Below, one piece after another: positions 22,112 through 33,170 of a stretch of DNA of 64,000 nt (positions are counted from its first letter, which is position 1; each line of letters starts with the position of its first letter). The stretch comes from Bilabrum cf. latius (taxonomy: Eukaryota > Bigyra: Bicosoecida > Bigyra > Bicosoecida): contig OZ237747.1 of assembly GCA_965178125.1 (NCBI GenBank), forward strand, positions 248,001 through 312,000. Direction: 5' to 3'. A program made the translations under genes and the position numbers. A model generated the notes under the pieces. It searched no databases, had not been told where the DNA came from, and saw only the letters and a list, made by a program, of their open reading frames with translations.

Positions 22112-23668
22112 TCAGTGCATCGCAGTTATGTGCTTCTTGAGACTGCTTGCCTGCCCAAAGCGCTTGCCGCACACAGAGCACTCGTGATTGCGCTCCCCAA
22201 GGTGCACAGTCCTCATGTGCTTTGTAAGACTGTCTAAGCGCCCAAAGCGCTTGCCGCACACAGAGCACTCGTGATTGCGCTCGCCAAGGTGCACAGTCCT
22301 CATGTGCGTCGTAAGACTGCCTGTCACCCCAAAGCGCTTGCCGCACACAGAGCACTCGTGATTGCGCTCCCCAAGGTGCACAGTCCTCATGTGCCTAGTG
22401 AGACTGCCTGCCACCCCGAAGCGCCTGCCGCACACAGAGCACTCGTGATTGCGCTCCCCAAGGTGCACAGTCCTCATGTGCTTCGCGAGATTGCCTGCCT
22501 CCCCGAAGCGCTTGCCGCACACAGAGCACTCGTGATTGCGCTCCCCAACATGCACAGTCCTCATGTGCGTCTTGAGATGGCCTGCCTCCCCGAAGTGCTT
22601 GCCGCACACAGAGCACTCGTGATTGCGCTCCCCAAGGTGCACAGTCCTCATGTGCGTCTTGAGACTGCCTGCCTGCCCAAAGCGCTGGCCGCACACAGAG
22701 CACTCGTGATTGTGCTCCCCAAGGTGCACAGTCCTCATGTGCGTCGTAAGACTGCCTGCCTCCCCAAAGCGCTGGCCGCACACAGAGCACTCGTGATTGC
22801 GCTCCCCAAGGTGCACAGTCCTCATGTGCGTCGTAAGACTGCCTGCCTGCCCAAAGCGCTGGCCGCACACAGAGCACTCGTGATTGCGCTCCCCAACGTG
22901 CACAGTCCTCATGTGCATGGTGAGATTGCCTGCCTGCCCAAAGCGCTTGCCGCACACAGAGCACTCGTGATTGCGCTCCCCAAGGTGCACAGTCCTCATG
23001 TGCGTCGTAAGACTGCCTGCCTGCCCAAAGCGCTGGCCGCACACAGAGCACTCGTGATTGCGCTCCCCAAGGTGCACAGTCCTCATGTGCTTTGTGAGAC
23101 TGCCTGCCTGCCCAAAGCGCTTGCCGCACACAGAGCACTCGTGATTGCGCTCCCCAAGGTGCACAGTCCTCATGTGCTTTGTGAGACTGCCTGCCACCCC
23201 AAAGCGCTTGCCGCACACAGAGCAGCCGGATCCCTTGCTCCTATCGCTGGTGAGCGCACCTGCCGCTGTACTAGGCTCCCTTCTCCTCCTCTTCTTCTTC
23301 TTCTTGCTGCTTGCACCGCGCCCGACCACTGCATCGCCAGCTTCTACGGCAGTCTCGAAGTCTTCACGGACTCTCTTCTGCCCCAAGCGCGCACCTCTGC
23401 TGGCAGCACTAGATGACATCGATTCAGTTGACTAGACTCCAGAAGCCAATGGCATTGCAGCTGTTGAACTTGATGCTGACGACAACTCTGGACAAAATGC
23501 CCTCCTCCTTCTTCGCCCAGCTCGCCCACTCCATGATACAACGGCACCTAGTCCAGATGATCCATCTTCTGCACGATCACCATCCCCCATGCTTCCGCCG
23601 GGGTTGCCCTCAAACTCTTCTTCACTATCACTGCTCACCAGGTCAATCACCTCATCTGGACCTGCCAT
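22112..23668 (-). CDS. C2H2 zinc-finger array protein ZF2, 13 fingers, 518 aa
   Basis: ATG 23668 to TGA 22112. Same architecture as ZF1: MAGPDEVIDLVSSDSEEE, in-frame TAG in ASGV-TAG-STES, NLS-like KKKKKRRRRE, then 13 fingers on the CSVCGKRF scaffold. Finger variants include CGKHFGEAGHLKTH, CGRRFGVAGSLTRH and CGKRFGRLDSLTKH, so variation is again mostly in the recognition helix. The first finger follows RSKGSG. Compared with ZF1 the N-terminal 100 residues differ by scattered substitutions while the TAG is conserved. Confidence 0.87.
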
Positions 23669-24123
23669 GGAAAACACACCAAGATGCAAACAAAGCCTGC
23701 ACTGTCTTACAAGCTTGTCTCCACTTCAAGTTGATAAGACTCAAAACCAATGTCAGCCTAGTCGAGATACACCCCGGCTTCCAGTCTGCTCCAGTACTAG
23801 GTCAGGGATTTCGGGGTCTTGCCTGGAGATACCCAACTCGCCACAGTGATGGCAGCTGAAGAAGCCTATACAGACAGAGATTGAAGATACACGATGAGGC
23901 TTCTCGTACTATTCGATAGGCGCGATCAATAGCCAAGAGTGAAGCCTTCCTGGCCTCGAGGTTCCGGAATGAACATAGACTCCGCGCACTGCCAGCACGC
24001 AGTCTGCAGTCGATCCAGGATTTGCACAGATACCAAGGCTGACACTCAAACAAGCACTCTTGGATACACATCCCCATGACGCCCACACGCTTAACCCCCT
24101 GACCATTCCAAGCCGAGTTCCAA
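23669..24123. repeat. Conserved flank between zinc-finger and large gene, unit 2
   Basis: About 455 bp between the start of ZF2 and the stop of large-gene copy 2. The same block is present in units 3 and 4 (29549-30007 and 34725-35182) and, partly recruited into a frameshifted reading frame, in unit 1. Likely 3' UTR of the large gene plus promoter of the zinc-finger gene. Confidence 0.6.
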
Positions 24124-27100
24124 TCACACCATCCCCTCCAGACCCCCCGGCACCTCGAGAAGCAAATGAGCCGACTCGGCCACGGCAGTGGCCAGCCGCT
24201 TCACCTCCCTCTTCTCCGTCGCCTTCCCTCGGGGACCACACTCCCACGTGAAGCACTCCCGCACCCCCGCGCTCGGCACACCCAGCGCCCACCCCTTGCC
24301 CTGACGGTCCCCCACGCTTACCCCCTCCCCGCCCCCGAACACCATCGCCGCCCCCTCCCCGCTCCCGGACCCAGCCCCTTCGTCCACCGAGCCCAGGCCA
24401 GACCCACCCCCAGAGCCCGGGCTCAACACCCCCTGCCTACTCCTGCTGATCCTCCTGGACCCTGAGCCGATTCCAACGGAGCCCACAGCCACTGGGCTCG
24501 GGCTGCCCGAGGAGGACGAAGCAGCGCTCGCGGTGCTGATGCCGTCGGGGCCTGCCACAGCCGATCCCACCCGCATGGCGAGGCGCAGCAGGACGCACAC
24601 CCTGTCGCTGCAGCGCACCGCATTCAACCTCGCGCCCAACGACCCACCACCTGCACCTGCACCTGCACCTGCACCTCCAGTGGCACAGCGCAGCGCCGAG
24701 ACAGCCCCTCTGGAGCCCTGGTCCCCAGCCAAAGCGAGCATGCGCTCGAGCACCTGCTTCCTGCTCGCCTCCGCGCTTGTTCCCTCGCCGCCCCGGGGCA
24801 CTCCCATCACGGCCTCTCCGCGCACCAGGGGCATGGCCCACGCCGCACTGCGATGCATCACGTCGTGCATCATCCAGACCAGCTGAGGCACCACGGCCCG
24901 TCTCACCCAGCCGGCGGCGGGCACGCGGCAGCACAGGGGGGTCGGGTCCCCCCCATGCCCGGACCCGGGCGCGAGTCCCCGGCCGCCCAGCCGCCCCGCG
25001 TCCAGCCCCAGGCCGGCCTCGTCCCATGGCCCGCAGTTGGCTCCGCGGGGCCGGGTCCAGTCGTTCTCCAGGCTCGCCATGGCCTGGCTCACCTCGCGGG
25101 CCGCGCCAGCGGACGGGTGCGCGGGCGCGGCGGAGGCGCCGCCGTGTTCCCCGAGCAAGTCCGAGTCCGATTCCTAGTCCCAGTGCGTGCACGGACCAGG
25201 ACTTGCGGGGGGCCAAGCCACGAAGACCGGAACCTACTTGATGCGCGCCCCGCCTCGCCCTGCCCCTGCCCCTGCCCCTGTCGATGCCGATGCCTCTAAC
25301 CGCTCGTCCTCATCGCCCTCCTCCTGGTCTCGTGAGATGGGCCGCGAGGGAACCTGCGCGTGCGAACGGATGGACGGCACGCACAGGTCGGCACGCCCGG
25401 GCACCAGTCCTCCCAAGCCAGCGTCCTCGGGGCCCAGCACTCCCGCAGCAGCGGCCCCCGCTGCCCATCGAGTGCGAATGGCCTTCGCTCGCCTACCGCT
25501 GCTGCTGCTGCTGCTGCTGCCGGTTGCATCTGCAGCACCCGAAGCCCCACCGAGCCTTGCCCCCCAGCCGATCGCCCCTGTCTCTTCGGGCGCAGACCGG
25601 CATCCAGCCGCCACCTCTGCTGCTGCCTCCATGGGTGCCTGCAGCCACCCGCGGGCCCCGGCCCCTGCGCCCGCCACTGCCTCCGCCAGCATGGCCCACG
25701 CCCGCAGCGCCAGCAGCTCTGCCCGCCTGTACCTCCCGCTCGCCCCCTCCCTCCACCGACCCAGCGCGGCCTGCCAGTGCCGCCCCGCCAGTCCCACCAA
25801 AGTGGGGGCCCCCTCCAGGGGCTCCTGCACGGAGGCTTGCCAACGGCGGTACGCCCGCAGCGCGCGAGTCAACCGCCGCCAGCACAGGTGCTCAGACACC
25901 GCCAGGCCAAGGCTCGGATGCGCGGCGCCACTTCCGCACGCGGCCTCCCTGATCGCGTCAGCGGTCTCGTCGTACTTGAGGAGCGATCGCACCGGCGCGA
26001 ACGGGCCGTAGGAAGGCTCCCCCTCGTCGTCGGCACCCTGTTCCCTCAGATCCGCAAGCGAAAGCTCCGCGGCCCGAGCCAAGTCACGCACCTGCTAGGT
26101 GGACCCAACGCCCACCCCGTGGCCATGTGCACACCCTTGCCCTCCCATGCCGTCCTCGCCATCCTCGTCGCGATGCGCGCACGCCCTGTCCTGCCCCTGC
26201 CCCTCTCCCTCTGCCTCTCCCTTTCCCTTTCCCTCGCTCTCGCTCTCGTCCCGCACAGACTCGCCCCCCGCGATGCACCCCACCGCGTGCAGCAGAGAGT
26301 CCAGCTCCTGCTCCGCTCTGTCTCCGACCGTGCGCCCGAAGCTAGAAGCACCCCACAGCCGCTCTCCAGCAGACGCTCCCAGCAGCAGAGGACCCCCCGC
26401 AGGCGTGACACTGCCGCTCGGCACAGGGGTCCCGGCCGCGTCGCGGGGCCCCTCGGTTGGTCTCGCAAGCCCCATGGCCTTGAGGTGGTGCTCCACCACG
26501 AGCAGCCTGCACTGCGTGTTGGCAGCAGCCAGAGCGGCACGCGCGTCAGGCACGAAGGCAGACACACCTCGCGCGCTAGGCACGCAGGGAAGCGTCGCCG
26601 CGGCCACGGCGTGCACCCGGCGAGCGAGCCCGGGTGCCAGTCCCCATCGCCTGCAGAATGCAGCGCCGGCACTGCTCCCGAGCCCCACGCCCAGTGCGGC
26701 CGGTGCCATGGGCGGGGGCGGTGGCAGGCACCCCGCGCACCGCAGGTCCGTCCCGATCCCCCCCTTGCTGAATGACCCCCCCACGTCCACAAGCGCGGAA
26801 GCAGCCTCCCGCAACGCCTGCCTCGCGCTTGGATCCTCCACGGACCGCTCCCATCCCGGCAGCAGCCCGGCCACTGCGGCCCTCAGACCGGCCGGGGCTA
26901 GGGCAGGGAGGCTCCTCCTTGCGTGCAGAAAGGTGGACGCAAGGGCGCCCCCGTTGCAGCTCGCCCGCTGCAGCGCCGCCGTCAGCACGCCCAGCGCGCG
27001 GGGCCGCAGGAGCCCCGCCCGCACGTCCGAGGCAGCCCTGCTGTCCGCGCCTTTGGCCAGGTGCGCGATGCACGCGGCAGCATCCACAGCCCGCTGGCAC

Positions 27101-27579
27101 TGACCCCCAGCAAGCAGGTGGCCCGCGTACAGCTCTAGGATGCGCACGGCGGACCCCATCGCGTGCATGTACTGCGAGCGACAGTCCCTGGCCTGCGCCT
27201 CCGTCTGCTCCCCGTTTGTTCCCTGGGTCGCGTGCAGCACCGACCGCGCCAGGTCAGGGGCCACCGCCCGCACCGCGTCGTCGGACAACATGGCACCGCC
27301 CGCCGTCTCCGCGCCGGCACCCATCAGGCGCAGCGCCTGCGCCACGGTGCCGCCGCCGATGAGCCAGCCGGCCACGGCCCCTGCGATGGACCGCAGCACC
27401 GGCGCGTTGGCGGCGGCGAGCCTGGCCCGCGCCATGGAATCGCCGTAGGGAGCGCCCAAACGGCGGGAAGTGTGCGCCAACGAGGCTGCCGCGGCCTCCA
27501 GCTGCGGATAGGTCTCGCTCGACAGTGGGCCGCTGCTGCCTCCCTGCGCGCTACCCCTGACAGACGAAACGACCCCCAT
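24124..27579 (-). CDS. 5'-truncated copy 2 of the Ubl/Ala-rich helical gene, up to 1,151 aa
   Basis: Frame open from TGA 24124 back to an upstream TGA near 27674; first in-frame ATG 27579. It ends in the shared LLLEVPGGLEGMV. The N-terminal region of the full-length gene is absent because homology ends near 27622 within GCGCGCGG, a sequence also present at the start of the following repeat block. TAGs are shared with copy 4 at GVGST-TAG and RIK-TAG. In the linker this copy has HWD-TAG-ESDSDL where copies 1 and 4 have two TAGs, so the second TAG is TCG or similar here. The Glu-Gly tract is short and impure. No frameshift is visible, so it could still encode a protein, but a promoter is doubtful. 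Confidence 0.55.
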
Positions 27580-27621
27580 GCCCCCGCTAGTGCTGCTGCT
27601 GTCCCCCACGGCACCGCGCGC

Positions 27622-28600
27622 GGACGCTGCCCCCTCAGCGCTCGAAGAGCACCGCGACTCGATTGCCGCTCATGTTATATGTACTCGGACATCAGGATTG
27701 AAGCGACGGGGAGCAGAGGTGAGACGGAAGACGGGGCGGGCGCAGGAGGACAGAAGGTGGAGAAGAAGAGGGGGACACCGGCACAGGCGACGACAGTGCG
27801 GTGTCAACAGGGAGAACACAACGGGAGGAATGGGGGCTCCAGGTGCAATGCACGAGGGAGACGCGGGTGGCAGCGGGCTGCATGGCCAGCAGCACGCAGA
27901 GGGCCAACAGGTGGGTGGACAGATGTGGCGCACGGCAGGTCGGCCAGGACCGGCGCGTGCAAGCTGAAAGGATAGGGCCAAGGTGGCAATGCAGGGAGCA
28001 AAGCACACGGTCCCTAGGGCGCGGACCAGGAACAGGAAGCCATGTGGCGACGAGGCCAGTCGGGTGCATGGGGAAAGTGGCGTATACATTCGTAGTGTCA
28101 GATGAATACCGCATTCAGGTGGACCGGTGAAGAACCAGTCGTTCGGGGTGAAGCCCAGTGGGTCCGCGGGACCGGGGGCAGGAATTTTCTTGGAACAAAT
28201 CTGATCTGTAGTCTAGGTTCAAGTCCAGATGTGACTTCCCAGACTTCCTCGTCTGCAGCTTGTGGTCAGATGATCCGATCCCCAGTCCGAGCCGCTCATG
28301 ATCCGGAATAGATCAACATACACCCACGCACACCAGCTTCACCTGCCAGGGACGTCTCCGACTGGCTACCCACCCCACCCACCAACCATACCAGATCATC
28401 CCGCCGGTCACCTCCTTCACTGCAGTCGCCCTCCCACCAAACCACTTCTTACCCTGCAGGATGGTTACCAAATCCAGTTCTACGCACGAGAGAGAGAAGA
28501 CCGCGTTAGCAATGAAGCAGAAATGCAGGAATACCTTTGCCACTGATGGCAGCAGGCATGCATTGATCAACAGGTCATGCACACAGCGTATCCAAGACTA
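27622..28600. repeat. Spacer R3 between units 2 and 3 (block A split by block B)
   Basis: Block A begins at the junction with copy 2 (about 27622) and is interrupted at GCCGCTCA by block B (27673-28220). It resumes at AAGTCCAGATGTGACTTCCC and continues into the shared 3' flank of the zinc-finger gene. No gene supported. Confidence 0.65.
27673..28220 (+). mobile_element. Block B: short dispersed element, copy 2 (about 548 bp) inserted in block A
   Basis: Compared with the uninterrupted sequence in spacer R2 (GCCGCTCAAGTCCAG), this copy splits the site after GCCGCTCA. Its ends are TGTTATATGTACTCGG and GTCTAGGT, with TCA possibly duplicated on the right side. That is what a transposition-type insertion would leave, though a 3-bp duplication could be chance. 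No coding capacity recognised. Confidence 0.5.
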
Positions 28601-29548
28601 TCAGTGCATCGCAATTATGTGCTTCTTGAGATGGCCTGGGCGCCCAAAGCGCTTGCCGCACACACAGCACTCGTGATTGCGCTCCCCAAGGTGCACAGTC
28701 CTCATGTGCGTCTGAAGACTGCCTGCCTGCCCAAAGCGCTTGCCGCACACAGAGCACTCGTGATTGCGCTCCCCAACGTGCACAGTCCTCATGTGCGTCG
28801 TGAGACTGCCTGCCTCCCCAAACCGCTTGCCGCACACAGAGCACTCGTGATTGCGCTCCCCAAGGTGCACAGTCCTCATGTGCGTTGTGAGATGGCCTGC
28901 CTCCCCAAAGCGCTTGCCGCACACAGAGCACTCGTGATTGCGCTCCCCAACGTGCACAGTCCTCATGTGCGTCTTGAGACTGCTTGCCACTCCAAAGCGC
29001 TTGCCGCACACAGAGCACTCGTGATTGCGCTCCCCAAGGTGCACAGTCCTCATGTGCCTAGTGAGACTGCCTGCCGCCCCGAAGCGCTTGCCGCACACAG
29101 AGCAGTCGTATCCCTTGCTCCTATCGCTGGTGAGCAACCCTGCCGCTGGACTCTGCTCCCTTCTCCTCCTCTTCTCCTTCTTCTTGCTGCTTGCACCGCG
29201 CCCGTCCACTGCATCGTCATCTTCTACGGCAGCCTGGAAGTCTTCATGGACTCTCTTCTGCCCCAAGCGCGCACCTGTGCTACCAGCACTAGATGACACA
29301 GATTCAGTTGACTAGACTCCAGAAGCCAAGGGCAATGCAGCTGTTGAACTTGGTGCTGACGACAACTCTGGACCAAATGCCCTCCTGCTGCTTCGCCCAG
29401 CTCGCCCACCCCATGATACAACGGCACCAACTCCAGATGATCCATCTTCTGCACGATCACCAGCCCCCATGCTTCCGCCGGGGTTGCTCTCAAACTCTTC
29501 TTCACTATCACTGCTCACAAGGTCAATCACCTCATCTGGACCTGCCAT
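28601..29548 (-). CDS. C2H2 zinc-finger array protein ZF3, 6 fingers, 315 aa
   Basis: ATG 29548 to TGA 28601. Same N-terminus (MAGPDEVIDLVSSDSEEE), conserved in-frame TAG, NLS (KKEKRRRRE) and only 6 fingers, the last being CCVCGKRFGRPGHLKKH. The Met that would serve as a standard-code start just after the TAG (STES-M-SSSA in ZF1, 2 and 4) is Val (GTG) here. Under the standard code this copy would have no start, while the upstream ATG model is conserved in all four genes. The shorter array most simply reflects unequal loss of 84-bp units. Confidence 0.87.
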
Positions 29549-30007
29549 GGAAAACACGCCAAGATGCAACAGAAAGCCTGCACTGTCTTACAAGCTTGTC
29601 TCCACTTCAAGTCGATCGGACTAAACACCAATGTCAGCCGAGTCGAGATACACCACGGCTTCCAGTCTGCTCCAGTACCAGGTCAGGGATTTCGGGGCCT
29701 TGCCTGGAGATACCCAACTCGCCACAGTGATGCCAACTGAAGAAGCCTGTACAGACAGAGATTGATTGAAGTTACACGATGACGCTTCTCGTACTATTCG
29801 ATAGGCGCGATCAATTGCCAATGGAGAAGCCTTCCTGGCCTCGAGGTTCCGCAATGAACATGGACTCCGCGCACTGCCAGCACGCAGTCTGCAGTCGATC
29901 CAGGGTTTGCACAGATACCAAGGCTGACACTCAACAAGCACACATGCATACACATCCCCATGACGCCCACATGCTAAGCCCCCTGACCATTCCAAGCCGA
30001 GTTCCAA
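29549..30007. repeat. Conserved flank between zinc-finger and large gene, unit 3
   Basis: About 459 bp, the unit 3 version of the block described at 23669-24123. No independent gene seen. Confidence 0.6.
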
Positions 30008-32581
30008 TCACACCATCCCCTCCAGACCCCCCGGCACCTCGAGAAGCAAATGAGCCGACTCGGCCACGGCAGTGGCCAGCCGCTTCACCTCCCTCTTCTC
30101 CGTCGCCTTCCCTCGGGGACCACACCCCCACGTGAAGCACTCCCGCACCCCCGCGCTCGGCACACCCAGCGCCCACCCCTTGCCCTGACGGTCCCCCACG
30201 CTTACCCCCTCCCCGCCCCCGAACACCATCGCCGCCCCCTCCCCGCTCCCGGACCCAGCCCCTTCGTCCACCGAGCCCAGGCCAGACCCACCCCCAGAGC
30301 CCGGGCTCAACACCCCCTGCCTACTCCTGCTGATCCTCCTGGACCCTGAGCCGATTCCAACGGAGCCCACAGCCACTGGGCTCGGGCTGCCCGAGGAGGA
30401 CGAAGCAGCGCTCGCGGTGCTGATGCCGTCGGGGCCTGCCACAGCCGATCCCACCCGCATGGCGAGGCGCAGCAGCACGCACACCCTGTCGCTGCAGCGC
30501 ACCGCATTCAACCTCGCGCCCAACGACCCACCACCTGCACTTGCACCTGCACCTCCAGTGGCACAGCGCAGCGCCAAGACAGCCCCTCTGGAGCCCTGGT
30601 CCCCAGCCAAAGCGAGCATGCGCTCGAGCACCTGCTTCCTGCTCGCCTCCGCGCTTGTTCCCTCGCCGCCCCGGGGCACTCCCATCACGGCCTCTCCGCG
30701 CACCAGGGGCATGGCCCACGCCGCACTGCGATGCATCACGTCGTGCATCATCCAGACCAGCTGAGGCACTACGGCCCGTCTCACCCAGCCGGCGGCGGGC
30801 ACGCGGCAGCACAGGGGGGTCGGGTCCCCCCCATGCCCGGACCCAGGCGCGAGTCCCCGGCCGCCCAGCCGCCCCGCGTCCAGCCCCAGGCCGGCCTCGT
30901 CCCATGGCCCGCAGTTGGCTCCGCGGGGCCGGGTCCAGTCGTTCTCCAGGCTCGCCATGGCCTGGCTCACCTCGCGGGCCGCGCCAGAGGACGGGTGCGT
31001 GGGCGCGGCGGAGGCGCCGCCGTGTTCCCCGAGCAACTCCTAGTCCGATTCCGAGTCCCAGCGCGTGCACGGACCAGGACTTGCGGGGGGCCAAGCCACG
31101 AAGACCGGAACCTACTTGATGCACGCCCCGCCTCGCCCTGCCCCTGCCCCTGCCCCTGTCAATGCCGATGCCTCCAACCGCTCGTCCTCATCGCCCTCCT
31201 CCTGGTCTCGTGAGATGGGCCGCGAGGGAACCTGCGCGTGCGAACGGATGGACACCACGCACAGGTCGGCACGTCCGGGCACCAGTCCTCCCAAGCCAGC
31301 GTCCTCGGGGCCCAGCACTCCCGCAGCAGCGGCCCCCGCTGCCCATCGAGTGCGAATGGCCTTCGCTCGCCTACCGCTGCTGCTGCTGCTGCTGCTGCCG
31401 GTTGCATCTGCAGCACCCGAAGCCCCGCCGAGCCTTGCCCCCCAGCCGATTGCCCCTGTCTCTTCGGGCGCAGACCGGCATCCAGCCGCCACCTCTGCTG
31501 CCGCCTCCATGGGTGCCTGCAGCCACCCGCGGGCCCCAGCCCCTGCGCCCGCCACTGCCTCCGCCAGCATGGCCCACGCCCGCAGCGCCAGCAGCTCTGC
31601 CCGCCTGTACCTCCCGCTCGCCCCCTCCCTCCACCGACCCAGCGCGGCCTGCCAGTGCCCCCCCGCCAGTCCCACCAAAGTGGGGGGCCCCTCCAGGGGC
31701 TCCTGCACGGAGGCTTGCCAACGGCGGTACGCCCGCAGCGCGCGAGTCAACCGCCGCCAGCACAGGTGCTCAGACACCGCCAGGCCAAGGCTCGGATGCG
31801 CGGCGCCACTTCCGCACGCGGCCTCCCTGATCGCGTCAGCGGTCTCGTCGTACTTGAGGAGCGATCGCACCGGCGCAAATGGGCCGTAGGAAGGCTCCCC
31901 CTCGTCGTCGGCACCCTGTTCCCTCAGATCCGCAAGCGAAAGCTCCGCGGCCCGAGCCAAGTCACGCGCCTGCTAGGTGGACCCGACGCCCACCCCGTGG
32001 CCATGTGCACCCCCTTGCCCTCCCATGCCGTCCTCGCCATCCGCATCGCGATGTGCGCTCGCCCTGTCCTGCCCCTCTCCCTCTCCCTCTCCCTCTCCCT
32101 CTCCCTCTCCCTCGCTCTCGTCCCGCACAGACTCGCCCCCCGCGATGCACCCCACCGCGTGCAGCAGAGAGTCCAGCTCCTGCTCCGCTCTGTCTCCGAC
32201 CGTGCGCCCGAAGCTAGAAGCACCCCACAGCCGCTCTCCAGCAGACGCTCCCAGCAGCAGAGGACCCCCCGCGGGCGTGACACTGCCGCTCGGCACAGGG
32301 GTCCCCGTCGCGTCGCGGGGCCCCTCGCTTGGTCTCGCAAGCCCCATGGCCTTGAGGTGGTGCTCCACCATGAGCAGCCTGCACTGCGCGTTGGCAGCAG
32401 CCAGAGCGGCACGCGCGTCAGGCACGAAGGCAGACACACCTCGCGCGCTAGGCACGCAGGGAAGCGCCGCCGCGGCCACGGCGTGCACCCGGCGAGCAAG
32501 CCCGGGTGCCAGTCTCCATCGCCTGCAGAATGCAGCGCCGGCACTGCCCCCGAGCCCCACGCCCAGTGCGGCCGGTGCCAT
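30008..32581 (-). CDS. 5'-truncated copy 3 of the Ubl/Ala-rich helical gene, up to 857 aa
   Basis: Open from TGA 30008 to the breakpoint near 32604, where GGCAGGCACCCCG is followed by unrelated sequence. First in-frame ATG 32581. It has the shortest overlap with the full-length gene, retains GVGST-TAG and RIK-TAG-VPVF, and in the linker reads RWD-S-ESD-TAG-EL, so the first TAG of copies 1 and 4 is TCG here. The Glu-Gly tract has about 6-7 repeats. C-terminus LLLEVPGGLEGMV is intact. Probably a remnant of the tandem duplication; coding potential is uncertain. Confidence 0.5.
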
Positions 32582-32604
32582 GGGCGGGGGCGGTGGCAGG
32601 CACC

Positions 32605-33170
32605 CCGAGCGGCTACTGAATTCCAACGCGAGACCTCATACTCGGAGATCACAATGGCAGCACCATCCACGTCGTGGATGGGTGTTGTGCACACCCAACC
32701 GAATGTCACCGGGACATGCATGGGGTGTAGCCCTAGTTTTCAGCTTGCACGCGCCGGTCCTGGCCGACCTGCCGTGCGCCCCATCTGTCCACCCACCTGT
32801 TGGCCCTCTGCGTGCTGCTGGCCAGCCGCCCGCTGCCACCCGTGTCTCCCTCCTGCCTTGCACCTGGAGCCCCCATTCCTCCCGTTGTGTTCTCCCTGTT
32901 GACACCGCACTGTCGTCGCCTGTGCCGGTGTCCCCCTCTTCTTCTCCACCTCCTGTCTTCCTGCGCCCACCTCGTCTTCCGTCTCACCTCTGCTCCCCGT
33001 CGCTTCAATCCTGATGTCCGAGTACATATACCAGAAATATACACACACCCCAGTTCTACGCACCAGAGAGAAGACCGCGTCAGCAATAAAGCAGAAATGC
33101 AGGAATACCTTTGCCACTGGTGAAAGCAGGCATGGATTACTCAACACGTCAAGCCCAGTATCCAAGCCTA
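32605..33170. repeat. Spacer R4 between units 3 and 4
   Basis: The first 130 bp are unique and contain a small hairpin (CCATCCAC / GTGGATGG near 32660). An inverted block B fragment follows (about 32738-33030), then the shared 3' flank of the zinc-finger genes. No gene supported. Confidence 0.6.
32738..33030 (-). mobile_element. Block B fragment, inverted (about 293 bp)
   Basis: On the minus strand it reads TATATGTACTCGGACATCAG through to GCGTGCAAGCTGAAA, matching the left half of block B at 15130 and 27673. Its outer end (TATATGTACTC) coincides with the left end of the other copies, supporting a defined terminus; the inner end is a truncation. Confidence 0.5.
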
